Translations under genes and position numbers: made by a program | DNA from: Codonopsis lanceolata | Taxonomy: Eukaryota > Streptophyta > Magnoliopsida > Asterales > Campanulaceae | Assembly: GCA_013146195.2 (NCBI GenBank) | Contig: CM028377.1 | Coordinates: 102,515,547-102,579,546, forward strand | Direction: 5' to 3' | Length of the DNA: 64,000 bases | The notes under the pieces: generated by a model | Database searches by the model: none | What the model was told of the DNA's origin: nothing | What the model saw: the letters and a program-made list of their open reading frames with translations, nothing else | In this document: in pieces, positions 1 through 9,208 of the stretch | Layout of the letters: each line of letters opens with the position of its first letter | Numbering within the stretch: the first letter of the stretch is position 1

Positions 1-328
1 ATATGGTTCTTCCCTATGTCACAAAAATATGAAGTGTTTTCCATTTTCCTCCAATTCCAATCACTTGTAGAGCGTCTATTTGACACCAAAATTAAACGTG
101 CCCAAATTGATTTGGGAGGCGAATATCATCCATTGAACAAGTTCTTTGCAAATTTGGGAATTGACCATCGACTTTCATGTTCGCATACTCATGAACAAAA
201 TGGGACTGTTGAACGATGCAACCATCATATAGTCGAAACCGGACTATCTTTACTAGCCCACTGTTTAGTTCCATACAAGTACTAGCACTTTGCCTTTGAG
301 ACTGCAGTTTACCATATAAAGAGAATTC
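1..328 (+). pseudogene. copia integrase fragment, left part
   Basis: This is the core of a Ty1/copia integrase, the enzyme that inserts retrotransposon cDNA into the chromosome. The frame starting at base 16 shows the copia signature around DLGGEY, followed by SCSHTHEQNGTVER and HIVETGLSLLA, a segment of the DDE catalytic core. The fragment has no gag, protease or zinc finger because the window starts inside it. A TAG at 283-285 stands where a Trp is expected, and the homology continues beyond it (HFAFETAVY). The coding sequence is cut at 328 by a solo LTR and resumes at 2102. Because of the internal stop it cannot make a functional enzyme. Confidence 0.85.
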
Positions 329-500
329 TGTAAACACCCCAATTTCGTACCCCTGGCATGTAACATGACATGAAATATCAAGACCTGTTAAAACTTAACA
401 AATGTTAAGTTATAGGGTTGAAAATGCAAAAGGAAAAAGCAGGATGCGCAAAACAATGAAATGCAGGGGCAAAAGGTGCCAAAAATGAAACAATAAAGCC

Positions 501-545
501 AAACCTGGCGCCACCCATGCATGAAATGGGGGTGGCGCATGGTTT
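501..545 (+). repeat. Inverted repeat upstream of LTR TATA box
   Basis: The arms 501-516 and 530-545 match at 14 of 16 positions around a 13-base loop, giving a GC-rich hairpin (core GCGCCACCC / GGGTGGCGC). It lies about 112 bp upstream of the TATA box. The sister LTR has an independent-looking hairpin at 26300-26340. Confidence 0.7.
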
Positions 546-657
546 GTGCTACAGGACAGCTACAGTTCACGTAATGTGCAAATTTCTCGGCGTTCTGTAC
601 AACTAGCTGAAGCCTGAAGAGAGAAAATGTAATCCTGGATGAGTCCTCTTCCCAGGA

Positions 658-665
658 TATAAATA
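658..665 (+). promoter_or_regulatory. LTR TATA box
   Basis: TATAAATA in the upstream half of the solo LTR, where transcription of the parent retrotransposon would have started. The related LTR has TATAAATA at 26479-26486 in the same context. Confidence 0.65.
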
Positions 666-1572
666 GAGCCTTCGGGGTTCACTTTTAGAAACACTTTTCT
701 TCCCCGAAAATTCTCCGCGTCGTTGTTACGCTGGAGAAATAGAGAGTGAAGTGAGATAGTGAAAAATCTTCCTATAAAGCTTCGAAACCCTGCCAAATCT
801 CCTCCAAACTCAAAACTAAATCGGTCAAAGTGAGCCTTATCCCCCCATCTAGGTTTCCACCATATTCCCCTAGTCCAAAAATCTCGGAAAGAGCAGTTGC
901 TCTGCCCGAGTTAAAAGGCCAAATCAGCCAGAAATAAGTCGTTATTCTGCCCGATTTCCGCCTTCCTCAAGCAGTCAATCAATCAAATCTAAGCAGTTAC
1001 TTCGCCCGGATCCCGAGGCCAAAAGTAATTTTGGGAAGAAGTTATTCTGCCGAATCCCCGCACCACTTCATCAAAAAAAAAAGACTCCCCCTCCCTGAAG
1101 GATAGAGCGAGCACACCCTAGTCCGCTAGTAGGTAAGTTTTAAAATATTTATTTGTAAAAAGTGCTACTTTCCATCCAGCTCAATGTAAAAATATAAGCC
1201 GTTGTGCTGCCCGGATTTAGTTAGGAAATAGCACTAAAAAGAACCATTATTATGGTTAAATATTTTTAAGTATATTTGTAATTATTTGTAAAGAGACGGC
1301 TGCAAGTCCGTAAATAATGTAGCCACGGATGTATTTGTTTTTATTTCCTGTCTTTTAATGCTTTATTTATTTGCTAGATAAATATAACAAAAAGCATACT
1401 TTAGCCAAAAACTATTTTTGAGACCGAAAGGGCGAGTTGGGTGTCTAGCACCTTCCCAACTCGTAACTTAGCCTCCGAACCCGTTTTTACAATCTCTGGT
1501 TTTCTTTTTTTGGTTTTGCTTTATTTCTTCCTCAAAATAAAGATGACGACTCTATAAAACATTTTGGATCCA

Positions 1573-1944
1573 GTGGGGCCTCGCAACATCTTTTCTTGCA
1601 CTTTTCCGTTTTCCCCTAAAAAAGGGAGAATGAGAATGAAAAGGTAATATATTCCTATATCCTGGTATCCCCTAAAAAAGGTATAACTTGATATAGAAAA
1701 CCCATAACACCCATAGTGATCCGAAATAGGCCATAAGGCTATTTTCATAAAATCCATAGTGGGGCCTCGCAACACTCCTTTCTTGCACTTTTCTGTTTTC
1801 CCCTAAAAAAGGGAGAATGAGAATGAAAGGGTGATGTATTCCTATATCCTGGTATCCCCTAAAAAAGGGATAACTTGATGTAGAAAACTCAAAGCTCCCA
1901 TATTGGACCAACAATTCACTGAAAGTTACCAAGGCGTATTTAAA
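1573..1944 (+). repeat. 186-bp tandem duplication inside LTR
   Basis: The segment starting GTGGGGCCTCGCAAC occurs at 1573 and again at 1759, each followed by the same run of sequence (TTGCACTTTT, CCCCTAAAAAAGGG, CCTATATCCTGG, AACTTGAT). The LTR piece at 11855-12759 also has two copies (from about 12231 and 12415). The LTR at 26126-33770 has only one. Copy number therefore separates two subfamilies. Confidence 0.75.
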
Positions 1945-2101
1945 TGCGCTATCTTAGACAGCACTCCTCTCGCACTTTTAATTTCGTCTTCCCCTAAACA
2001 AGGGAGGGTGGAATGAGAGCAGTGGTGTCCCGCATCCGCACGTATGCGCACCCCTATCCAAGGGCGGGCGGGGCGCGGGCGCATTTTCCCGGGAACCCAC
2101 A

Positions 2102-2339
2102 AATGCCTTCTCCTATTTCCAACAATGTCTTTCCCTTTCAAAATGTCTTTCACATCTCACCCGACTATTCCTTCCTACGAGTATTCGGTGTCTTTGTTTT
2201 CCCTATATCCATCCATATAACAAACACAAAATTGAATTTCGTTTAGCTCCATGTGTCTTTCTTGGATACATTCCAACTCATCTCGGCTACCGTTGTATGG
2301 GCATCAAAACTCAGTGTATCTACATGGCTCGTAACATAC
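2102..2339 (+). pseudogene. copia integrase fragment, right part
   Basis: This continues the copia integrase interrupted at 328. The frame reads SPDYSFLRVFG and then, after an in-frame TAG and a frame change, CVFLGYIPTHLGYRC, the conserved region just after the copia integrase core. The fragment ends abruptly at 2339, where the Athila-like LTR begins. The rest of the copia element is not found on the other side of the Athila element before the assembly gap. Confidence 0.75.
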
Positions 2340-3196
2340 TGATCATGTCTTATTTTAATTATTTCCTTGCAAGTGGACAAGACTATCGTAGGACAGCTTG
2401 GGAAGCAAGGGTCCAACCACAGAGACAAGAAGAATACAAATAGCGAGAATATCGGTAGCAATTTTAAACTAAGAGGGGTTTTGTTTATTGATTTTATCTA
2501 AACTAATTATTCTACTAAAACAGTAAATTTAATTAAACTAAGCAGCAATCACAGTTGTAAAGATCTTATGGAGGAGGGAAATCTAGGATTAGGGTTTCAC
2601 TTGTATCTATTTTATAGCTTATTTAGATAAAGTATCATTCAATAACTTGGATGTTTAGTTCATCCTTGAAGATGAACTGAACAACGAGACGAAGGAATAC
2701 ATGGATCGATCTTCAAAACTATAATTACAACAACTAATCTACGTAATACAATCTAATTCCTAAGCTAAAGCTTTTTTCTAATACTTCTTGGACGTCCTTT
2801 GGCTTTGGCTACCGTCCTTTATTTATACCAAGGAGTTGTAGGGGAATAGGAGGTTCAATCCAAGTCAAAAACCCCGTAAAGTCGGTTCTGGGGACCTTGC
2901 GGCCGCATTGGGTCTTCACCTTCCGTCCGCAACGGTCTTGATCTGGCTGGTCTTGTTTCTGCCTGCCTTGCGGCCGTAAGGTGGCCAGAATGCTTCTTTG
3001 CCCTTTTTTCCAATGTTGCACTTTGCACCCTTCCTCGAAATCTTCACTAAAAGCTTCATAAATCTCATAAATTCACCTAAAACCCTGAAACTCATAAAAT
3101 AGCTCAAAAACACATATCAGTAGCCAAAAGCCTCATGGAATTGCTCACTTTAAGTCATAAAAGTACCCGATAAAGACGTATAAAATACGTCTATCA
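2340..3196 (-). mobile_element. 3' LTR of Athila-like element (minus)
   Basis: Read on the minus strand the LTR starts TGATAGACGTATTTTATACG at 3196 and ends ACATGATCA at 2340. It matches the complete copies at 36878-38158 and 50761-51980 but is about 360 bp shorter, so it carries internal deletions. A TATA box (TATAAATA, minus) lies near 2819-2826, and three palindromes lie 64 bp and more upstream of it. It is preceded on the minus strand by a polypurine tract, as expected for a 3' LTR. Confidence 0.85.
2894..2991 (-). repeat. Palindrome cluster in Athila LTR
   Basis: Three diverged copies of the 16-bp palindrome with core CCTTGCGGCCGCAAGG occur at about 2895-2910, 2919-2935 and 2976-2991. 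The first two are 24 bp apart. They lie upstream of the LTR TATA box on the minus strand. Confidence 0.75.
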
Positions 3197-5469
3197 AATA
3201 CCCCAAAACTTAAACTTTGCTCGTCCACGAGTAAACAATACTTATAAATACAAAAATAAACATACAAAAATTAAGAAAATCTTTTTGGAGGGTGACACTA
3301 TTTATACTCCTCTAGAAACCCACAAACTCAAGGAGAATCTAACGAACGACTCAACTATGCAGATAAATGCAAAAACAGGTAAAAATTATTTTAAAAACAA
3401 TAAAACAAAAAACAAAAAAATCTTTTTGGTTTCAACCTCAAGTCGTAAGAGCATGGCATATTCAAGGTAGTCTCAGTTAGATGCTCACCACATATGTGCA
3501 GACTAATCACAGAAAACAAGCTGACTTATACTCAAACTGCTATCAGTCTTAATTTCTCCGTGTGTGTGTGTGATCACCAGTCATAAAGAATATCTTAACT
3601 AAAACAGTTTTATTAAGCTAAGCACCACATTCATTTAAAAATCAGAATTTAAATAAAACCAATGCAACATAGAGTATGATATCTACCATCCAAACCTGGT
3701 CTATTACAGAAAAAAGAGTTCACCAAGGATTTTAAAAACTTATACATCCATCCCATGCACTTCTATGTATGACACACAATGCTCTCCTGCCCCAATTACT
3801 TGCAATAGCTAAGATTATGCTAACACAGTGAGCTTGCGACTAATATGAATATGAAGTAGAGATCAATTTACATGCCTTACAATCAAATCAACAAACACAA
3901 GCATTGACAAGAAGATCAATAGGTCTTTAATAGCTTGTAATGTAAGGCCTTGGTGTAGAGGGATATGATGGAAAGGGAATAGAATACCAAGTGAGAGAGC
4001 ACGACTACCCTTTACCCTTAATACTTCCAAGCAAAAGGAAGTTTTTCCCAATTAGGCTAGGACCTGCAAAGACCACAAGTGGGGGGTTTTCTTTTTTTTT
4101 TCTTTTTCTTCCCCCCCCCCAAACTTGTTTTGTACAATATATCAAGCTAAAAATATCTAATATTCTTTTTCAGCAGAATTTTTCTATCATATTTTTTTCT
4201 CTTGAAAGCTATGCTTCCCTTTGAATCTTCTTGCACTCTTCTTCTCCCGTTTCATTTTTCGTCGATCTCTCCTTTTTTTTTCTTTTTCTTTTTGAATTAT
4301 CGACGGGAAGAAGAAGTCTTCGGAAAACTTTCTTAACTGAAAATTGGTCCCATAAAACTAATTCCCCACCCACATCCCACTCTCTCAAAGGGTAGGCTAA
4401 AGTGTTTAGGCTTTAGGGTTAAGTTAATGTGGGCAAAAGAAACGAAGTCGAATGGGGGTTCAATGTGTGCTTAGCACACTCCATTCTTTTTACTTAAGCT
4501 CAAAGGGGACACTAGAGATATTTTTAGTAAAGGTCGGGAAATATTTAAGCTCAAACGATCCAAAGATGGCCTATATCATATCTTAATGCCAAAATACTCA
4601 TGCAGTTTTTAAGAAAGTAAAACACATAAAATATCATATCAATTATGGAAGTTGTGGAATCGAAGATTTAGCATCACTGGATTTCACATAAGCATTCACT
4701 AAAGCAGATGGTGGGGGCGATCAAGACTAACATGCAGACACGGTTCGAAAGTGTGCTTGAGATATATTAGTAAGAAAAATTCAAGGGAACTAACTTATCA
4801 TGCAATTGACTCTAAGTTACAATTCAATGCAACAATCATGTTAGGATGGCTATTCATCATATTCTTGAGCATATCTTGTTGCTAAAATGACATGTGTGCT
4901 ATAAACATTATAAAAATGTTCTAATCAATCCATAATCATGACTGGTGTAAGTGCACAAAGATTTGGAGAAAATCAAGAATTTTGTAGAATCAAGTAAATT
5001 CCAGAATGATTTAGGGAAAAGTTATGTGGTTCATTGCATTAACTCCTCATCGACTGGAATGACCACATAAGGACTTGAGGATGAAAATTTTGAATTAAAA
5101 CATTTTTTTTATAAAAAGAAAATTGATGATGAGTCCCCATAATGGGTACCCTAAAGAACCAAATATTAGTGTATTCTGGTCAAGGCAACCTTTCCTAAAA
5201 TAAGAAAAAATAAAAAGCAAGAAAATAGAGTACTGAGGAGACGAGACGATAAACGGACAAAAATTTTTCCCTCACCCTAAAAACATAGCCCAACTCCACT
5301 CTTCCTTAGGCTGGGACCTGTAAGGACCTTGGGCTTAGAATTCCCCCAACTTAAATTTTATTTTGTCCTCAAAATTGAGGAATATCCTATGAGAGGGTTG
5401 ATGGACGAGAAATATCAAAAGGAAATAGCTGGCCCACCTAACGAAAGAGGAAGAAACTTGGGCTCCGAC
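3197..5469 (-). other. Non-coding internal tail of Athila element with polypurine tract
   Basis: This stretch between the env-like ORF and the 3' LTR is collinear with 34575-36877 on the plus strand, so it is a genuine part of the element. No sense-strand protein is seen. The purine-rich AAGTTTTGGGGTATT on the minus strand, directly next to the LTR at 3197-3212, is the presumed polypurine tract that primes plus-strand DNA synthesis. An antisense reading frame conserved in both copies is listed separately. Confidence 0.75.
3946..4224 (+). other. Conserved antisense reading frame, copy A
   Basis: On the strand opposite to the element, a frame runs from the TAA at 3943-3945 to a TGA at 4222-4224 (92 codons). 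It contains LILPSKRKF, LGPAKTTS, PPPQTCFVQY and FESYAS-like motifs. The second Athila tail has the same frame at 35836-36117, also antisense, beginning after the same upstream TAA and ending at the equivalent TGA. Length differences between copies are whole codons. Neither copy has an ATG in the conserved part, so it could be an exon or a chance open frame. No known family was recognised. Confidence 0.35.
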
Positions 5470-6552
5470 TCATGGTGAGTCGGGAGGAAATAATGAAGGA
5501 GGACAAAACTCGGGGATCGTACCAGGTGGCATCCCAAAATATGTGGAGACACTTTGCCCCACCTGGTTAACCCAACCAAAAAATTGAGTCTGGTCGGCAC
5601 GCACTTGTGCCAACTGTTGACTCATCGTCTCATTTTGGAACATGAGCTCCTCCTGCCTATTGGAGATCGCCTCCAAGGGATCCTCCTCCTCTAGCAGCTC
5701 CTCACGTGGGCCTCTCTCACGTGGCTGGCGAGGGTGCTCAAACAGTAGTGCCCTAGAGATGTCGGGAACCTCCCAAATTCTCTCCGTATCTGGAGTCCAA
5801 ACGACTCCAGCCCCACTACACAGTCCGGTAATCAAACTCAGGAACACAAATCCCGAGTTTGTTGTACCTCTAATAAGGGTCTGTATTTGGCCGTTGATCA
5901 GACACCCAATATCGACAGACCCACCGATAAGGATGGTGTAGATCAAAATGACCTTAGGCCGAGACACTTAGGTGTCTTTGGTACTGGAAGGCATGAGACG
6001 TGCACAGATAAATTTGAACACAACCTTGGCCGTGTTCATGAGATGGGTCTCGTCCATGGTGCGGGCGCGGAATGGTGGATTTTGTTTGTAGGCCCAAACC
6101 ACATTAGGTGTTGCGATTTCCACATTTACCACCTGGAGAGAAACGGGGTCGGCGAGGTGGAGGCTGTACTGGTCAGCACCTCTCGTGAAGTTGGTAGTGC
6201 CGAAATAACGGTTAATGCTATGGGACGAAAAGTCGACATTCTTACCCCTAACATCAACAACATCTAGCACCTCGCCAGTAATACCAATACGCCCGTTGGC
6301 GTAAAATTCTCGGACTAAGGCCACAATGGCCACGCCCGGGGTCGCAATAAGATTGCCCCACCTTCGGCGGTTGAAGTGGGCAGGGAGAGCAAAGTCTTGA
6401 GCTTTAAATCCCCTCTCAGGGATTATGGTCTTGGAGAGCTTCCTAGTATAGCTCTCCGATGCCTCAAAAGAAATAAAGCAGTGGGCGTCATAATGTTGCT
6501 CTTCTTGGGAGCGGGATGTGGATGGGCCGATATTCCTACGCTTAGGGGCCAT
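5470..6552 (-). pseudogene. Athila-like env-like / plant transposon protein ORF
   Basis: This is a 361-codon frame starting at ATG 6552 with one in-frame stop (TAA at 5968-5970). Its N-terminal half has the pattern of the putative plant transposon protein domain found in Athila-type ORFs: LVREFYANG, then VRGKNVDFS and SINRYFG. The C-terminal half is acidic and rich in Glu/Arg, then runs MSQQLAQVRADQTQFFGWV and ends MPPGTIPEF. That ending recurs at 34412-34574. It lies after pol in the same orientation, where Athila elements carry an env-like gene. No signal peptide or membrane segment is evident. Its function is unknown, and the family assignment is by motif pattern. Confidence 0.7.
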
Positions 6553-7490
6553 TCTATTTAAAGCACAAAAATAAAATCTACTATCTACGAAAATTAAAAT
6601 TTATCAACCTAACTAAAACAACTAAAGCATGCAATCAAAATAATCAAAATAATTCTAACACCCTAACATGCAAAAATTTGAAGAATAAAAAATTTAACTA
6701 GAAAAGGGATAGAAGATACATGGTTTGCGTGCTTTAATTGCAAAAGTTGGTTGGCCAGAGTCTCGAAACTTATCTCGGCGGAAAAATGGTGGCTTCACCT
6801 TCTTCAAAGCATGAATGGAGTGAGATGGAGATGAGGATGATGAAGACGCTTTGAAGGAGAGCTTGAATCTTGGCCGGAATGGAAAGTTCGTCGGAGTTTT
6901 TGAGAGGGAAGGAGAGGCTGCCGGATTGCTGTTGCTTGAGAGAGGGAGAGTTTTTATGTGAATGCTGAAGGCTACCTGCGTCTGGCTTATAAAGGGGGCC
7001 TTGCGGCCGCAAGGTATTTATGCCTTACGTCCGCAAGGTGCCCAGTCAACGGAATGCACATAAGTTCATGAGGCAGTTCACGCATCTGTCATTATTAGGG
7101 CCTTGCGGCCGCAAGGGGTTTTAAGCCTTGTGTCCGCAAGGTCCACAGTTTGTTTTCCTTGAGGGCTGCTTCAAAACTTTTTGGCAGTTTTTCGTTTTGG
7201 TCCTTCCATTACGTTCTGTTAGGTCTGTTTCTTTCATGCACTCTGAAAATTCTACACAAACTTTTAAACTAAATTATTAGCAACATATAAATACAAAATT
7301 AAGATGCTTTTCTCCCCCAAACTTGAATTATGACATATTGGAAACATTCAAATTAAATGTCCATAATTAAATAAGACGGAGAACAACATATTTAAATTAC
7401 ACTACGAAAGCAAAACAAAAAAATCATCAAAGTGGGTTGCCTCCCACCTAGCGCACTTGTTTAACGTCTTTGGCTCGATCCAACTGCAAC
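6553..7490 (-). promoter_or_regulatory. Spacer between pol and env-like ORF with promoter-like features
   Basis: No protein is seen in this 938-bp spacer. Read on the minus strand, it contains two pairs of 16-bp palindromes (7126-7141 with 7101-7116, and 7023-7038 with 6999-7014). A TTTATAAG box follows within about 10 bp of the last palindrome (about 6986-6993). About 430 bp of leader follow before ATG 6552. The same palindromes precede the TATA box in the element's LTRs, so this may be an internal promoter for the env-like gene. That is inferred from arrangement only. Confidence 0.45.
6999..7141 (-). repeat. Two pairs of 16-bp palindromes
   Basis: 6999-7014 and 7101-7116 are perfect copies of CCTTGCGGCCGCAAGG. 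Each has a diverged partner 24-25 bp further on (7023-7038 and 7126-7141, inner bases ACGTCC and TGTCC). The pairs lie 102 bp apart. Confidence 0.85.
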
Positions 7491-8350
7491 CTAATCTCTC
7501 GGAGGTTCATTGTCAGAGAGAAGAATGAGTTTTATTGTTCTCTCAACTGACATGAGTTCAAGGTACGGTTTGAGTCGGTGACTATTAACTTTAAATATCT
7601 CATTGGTCTTTGGGTTCTTGATATCAATAGCTCCAAGTGGATAAATTCGAACAATAATGAAAGGACCAGACCATTTTGATTTTAATTTTTCGGGAAATAA
7701 TCTGAGTCTAGAATTAAAATGAAGTACCTTTAATCCTGGACGAAACACCTTGTTGGCCATTCCCATATCATAGTATTTCTTGGTCTTTTCTTTATAAGTT
7801 TTTGCATTCTCATACAAATTTAGCCTATGCTCTTCTAATTCATTTAACTGGAAAAGTCTTTCTTCACCGGCCAAGGTTAAGTCAAGGTTAAGAGCTTTAA
7901 TGGCCCAATAGGCCTTGTGTTCAATCTCTACTGGCAAATGACAGGTTTGCCATACACCATCCGATAAGGGCTCATACCTATTGGGGTTTTATATGCAGTT
8001 CGATATGCCCAAAGAGCATCTTTAAGTTTTGGCTCCCAATCTTTACGATTTGGTCTCACAATCTTTTCTAAAGCTCGCTTTTATATAATACATTACTAAC
8101 ACTTGGCCGAAATCCGAGAATGATAAGGTGTAGCTAACTTGTGAGTTACACCATATTTTCTAAGGCTTAGAATTTAACAATCTATTAGTGAAATGTGTTC
8201 CTTGGTCACTAATTATAGTCTTCTGCATCTCATACCGAGCAAAATATCCTCAAAAACTTGACAACAGTTTGGCCATCATTATTTCTAGTAGCAACGGCTT
8301 CTATCCATTTGGACACATAATCAACAGTGACTAAAATATATTCACAACCA
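7491..8350 (-). pseudogene. Athila-like gypsy integrase, C-terminal part
   Basis: Bases 7491-7937 encode the C-terminal domain of an Athila/Tat-type gypsy integrase: MPVEIEHKAYWAIKALN, a basic KTYKEKTKKYYD region, LKVLHFNSRLRLFPEKLKSK, WSGPF, and VNSHRLKPYL near the end. Upstream on the minus strand (7940-8350) are TPYRMVYGK and YILVTVDYVSKWIEA of the catalytic core, in shifted frames. One base is missing near 7950, and further frameshifts occur between 8000 and 8250. The gene is interrupted at 8351 by a LINE fragment and continues at 8869. The element is therefore a gypsy of the Athila/Tat branch, and dead. Confidence 0.8.
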
Positions 8351-8868
8351 TTTTTTTTTAGGAAACAGGGGCGGCACCCTGCAGCATTTTATTAAATAAA
8401 GAAAAATAAAGAACAAACTTGAGGGGGACAACCAGCCTGGCCCTTATAAATGGGAGGACAAAGGGGCCTAACCTCGAAAAAGAAATACAGTTAAGAAATT
8501 CTAGGTAAGGCGTGGAACTAACATCAAGCAAAATAAGACCTCTAAGACAAGGAGAAAGATGGAGATGGAGGAAAAGGTCGAATCCATCATAGAAATCGCA
8601 AGCTAAGTTAGCAAAGCCATCGGCAACTTTATTGGCCAGCTTCGAAAACAAGTGAAGGAAAGTGAATCGACCAATATCCTTGAGACGAAGAATATCTCGA
8701 ATGATGTAAGAATCTTTGCCAAGGAAATTTTGTCCCTTTAGTGATACATTCAAACATGATCTTAGAATGCCTCGATAACAAGATCGGATAACCATGAGAA
8801 TTCAGCCATAATAAACCATAATGAAGAGCGAACTTGACCACCATATTTGAACTAGATCCATAGTAAAA
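8351..8868 (-). mobile_element. 5'-truncated LINE (family B) 3' end
   Basis: A poly(T) at 8351-8359 marks the poly(A) end of a minus-strand LINE. Next to it are the conserved LINE 3' tail (GAAACAGGGGCGGCACCCTG, then CTTGAGGGGGACAACCAGCC) and the end of an RNase H domain (YYGSSSNMVVK, LANKVADGFANLACD), matching the LINEs at 43529-49249 and 52326-55159. Only about 500 bp remain, as expected for 5' truncation during target-primed reverse transcription. It sits inside the Athila integrase; no clean target duplication could be read. Confidence 0.8.
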
Positions 8869-8951
8869 ATTTCATTCCCCAAACATAAAAAATTTCGACA
8901 ACTATATTGACATGCAAGGGCATTTCATTCCTTTTACTTTTACTTTATTCC
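8869..8951 (-). pseudogene. Athila-like integrase fragment upstream of LINE
   Basis: Read on the minus strand, this encodes RNEMPLHVNIVVEIFYVWG, equivalent to the Athila/Tat integrase segment ending EIFDVWGIDF, which in family members directly precedes YILVAVDYVSKW. It shows that the LINE at 8351-8868 split the integrase gene. The sequence ends at the assembly gap. Confidence 0.6.
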
Positions 8952-9051
8952 NNNNNNNNNNNNNNNNNNNNNNNNNNNNNNNNNNNNNNNNNNNNNNNNN
9001 NNNNNNNNNNNNNNNNNNNNNNNNNNNNNNNNNNNNNNNNNNNNNNNNNNN
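8952..9051. other. Assembly gap (100 N)
   Basis: Exactly 100 unknown bases, a conventional scaffold-gap length. The true distance is unknown, and the Athila element on the left and the gypsy end on the right need not be adjacent. Confidence 0.99.
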
Positions 9052-9208
9052 GAACCAAAAGAATTCCCTTAGTTAAAGTTCTTTGGAGAAATCACAACAT
9101 TGAAGAAGCGACTTGGGAAACGGAAGCAGAGATGCGCGACAAGCATCCACATTTGTTCGATGAACTTGGTAAGAATTTAGGGACTAAATTCCTAAAGGAG
9201 GGGAAGAG
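9052..9208 (+). pseudogene. Tekay/Del-type gypsy chromodomain end
   Basis: The frame reads VKVLWRNHNIEEATWETEAE and then MRDKHPHLFDELG, the end of a chromodomain fused to the integrase of chromovirus-type gypsy elements. Its EATWE motif is part of the methyl-lysine-binding fold that directs insertion to heterochromatin. GTKFL follows shortly before the LTR, as in Tekay/Del elements. The rest of pol is lost in the gap. A purine-rich tract (AAAGGAGGGGAAGAG, 9194-9208) abuts the LTR. Confidence 0.8.

Larger units (their letters stand above)
329..2101 (+). mobile_element. Solo LTR, TGTAAACACC family
   Basis: This is a 1.77-kb LTR beginning TGTAAACACC and ending CCCACA, with no internal retrotransposon sequence on either side. 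The flanking 5-mers are AATTC (324-328) and AATGC (2102-2106). The copia reading frame on both sides joins best if AATGC was the original target. It carries a TATA box near 658 and a hairpin upstream of it. Two related copies exist here, at 11855-12759 (3' part) and 26126-33770 (complete but nested). The start motif TGTAGACACCCC is typical of some plant gypsy LTRs, but no pol gene is linked, so the lineage is inferred. Confidence 0.85.

Noticed and set aside
5642..6267. Two overlapping plus-strand open frames of about 100 and 126 codons
   Set aside because: They lie opposite the env-like ORF, have Ser-rich or unstructured composition and match no protein; they are shadows of the minus-strand frame.
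7001..7014. GCGGCCGC sites as cloning-vector or adapter contamination
   Set aside because: The motif lies in diverged copies with mutated centres at corresponding positions of several retroelement LTRs, so it is genomic.
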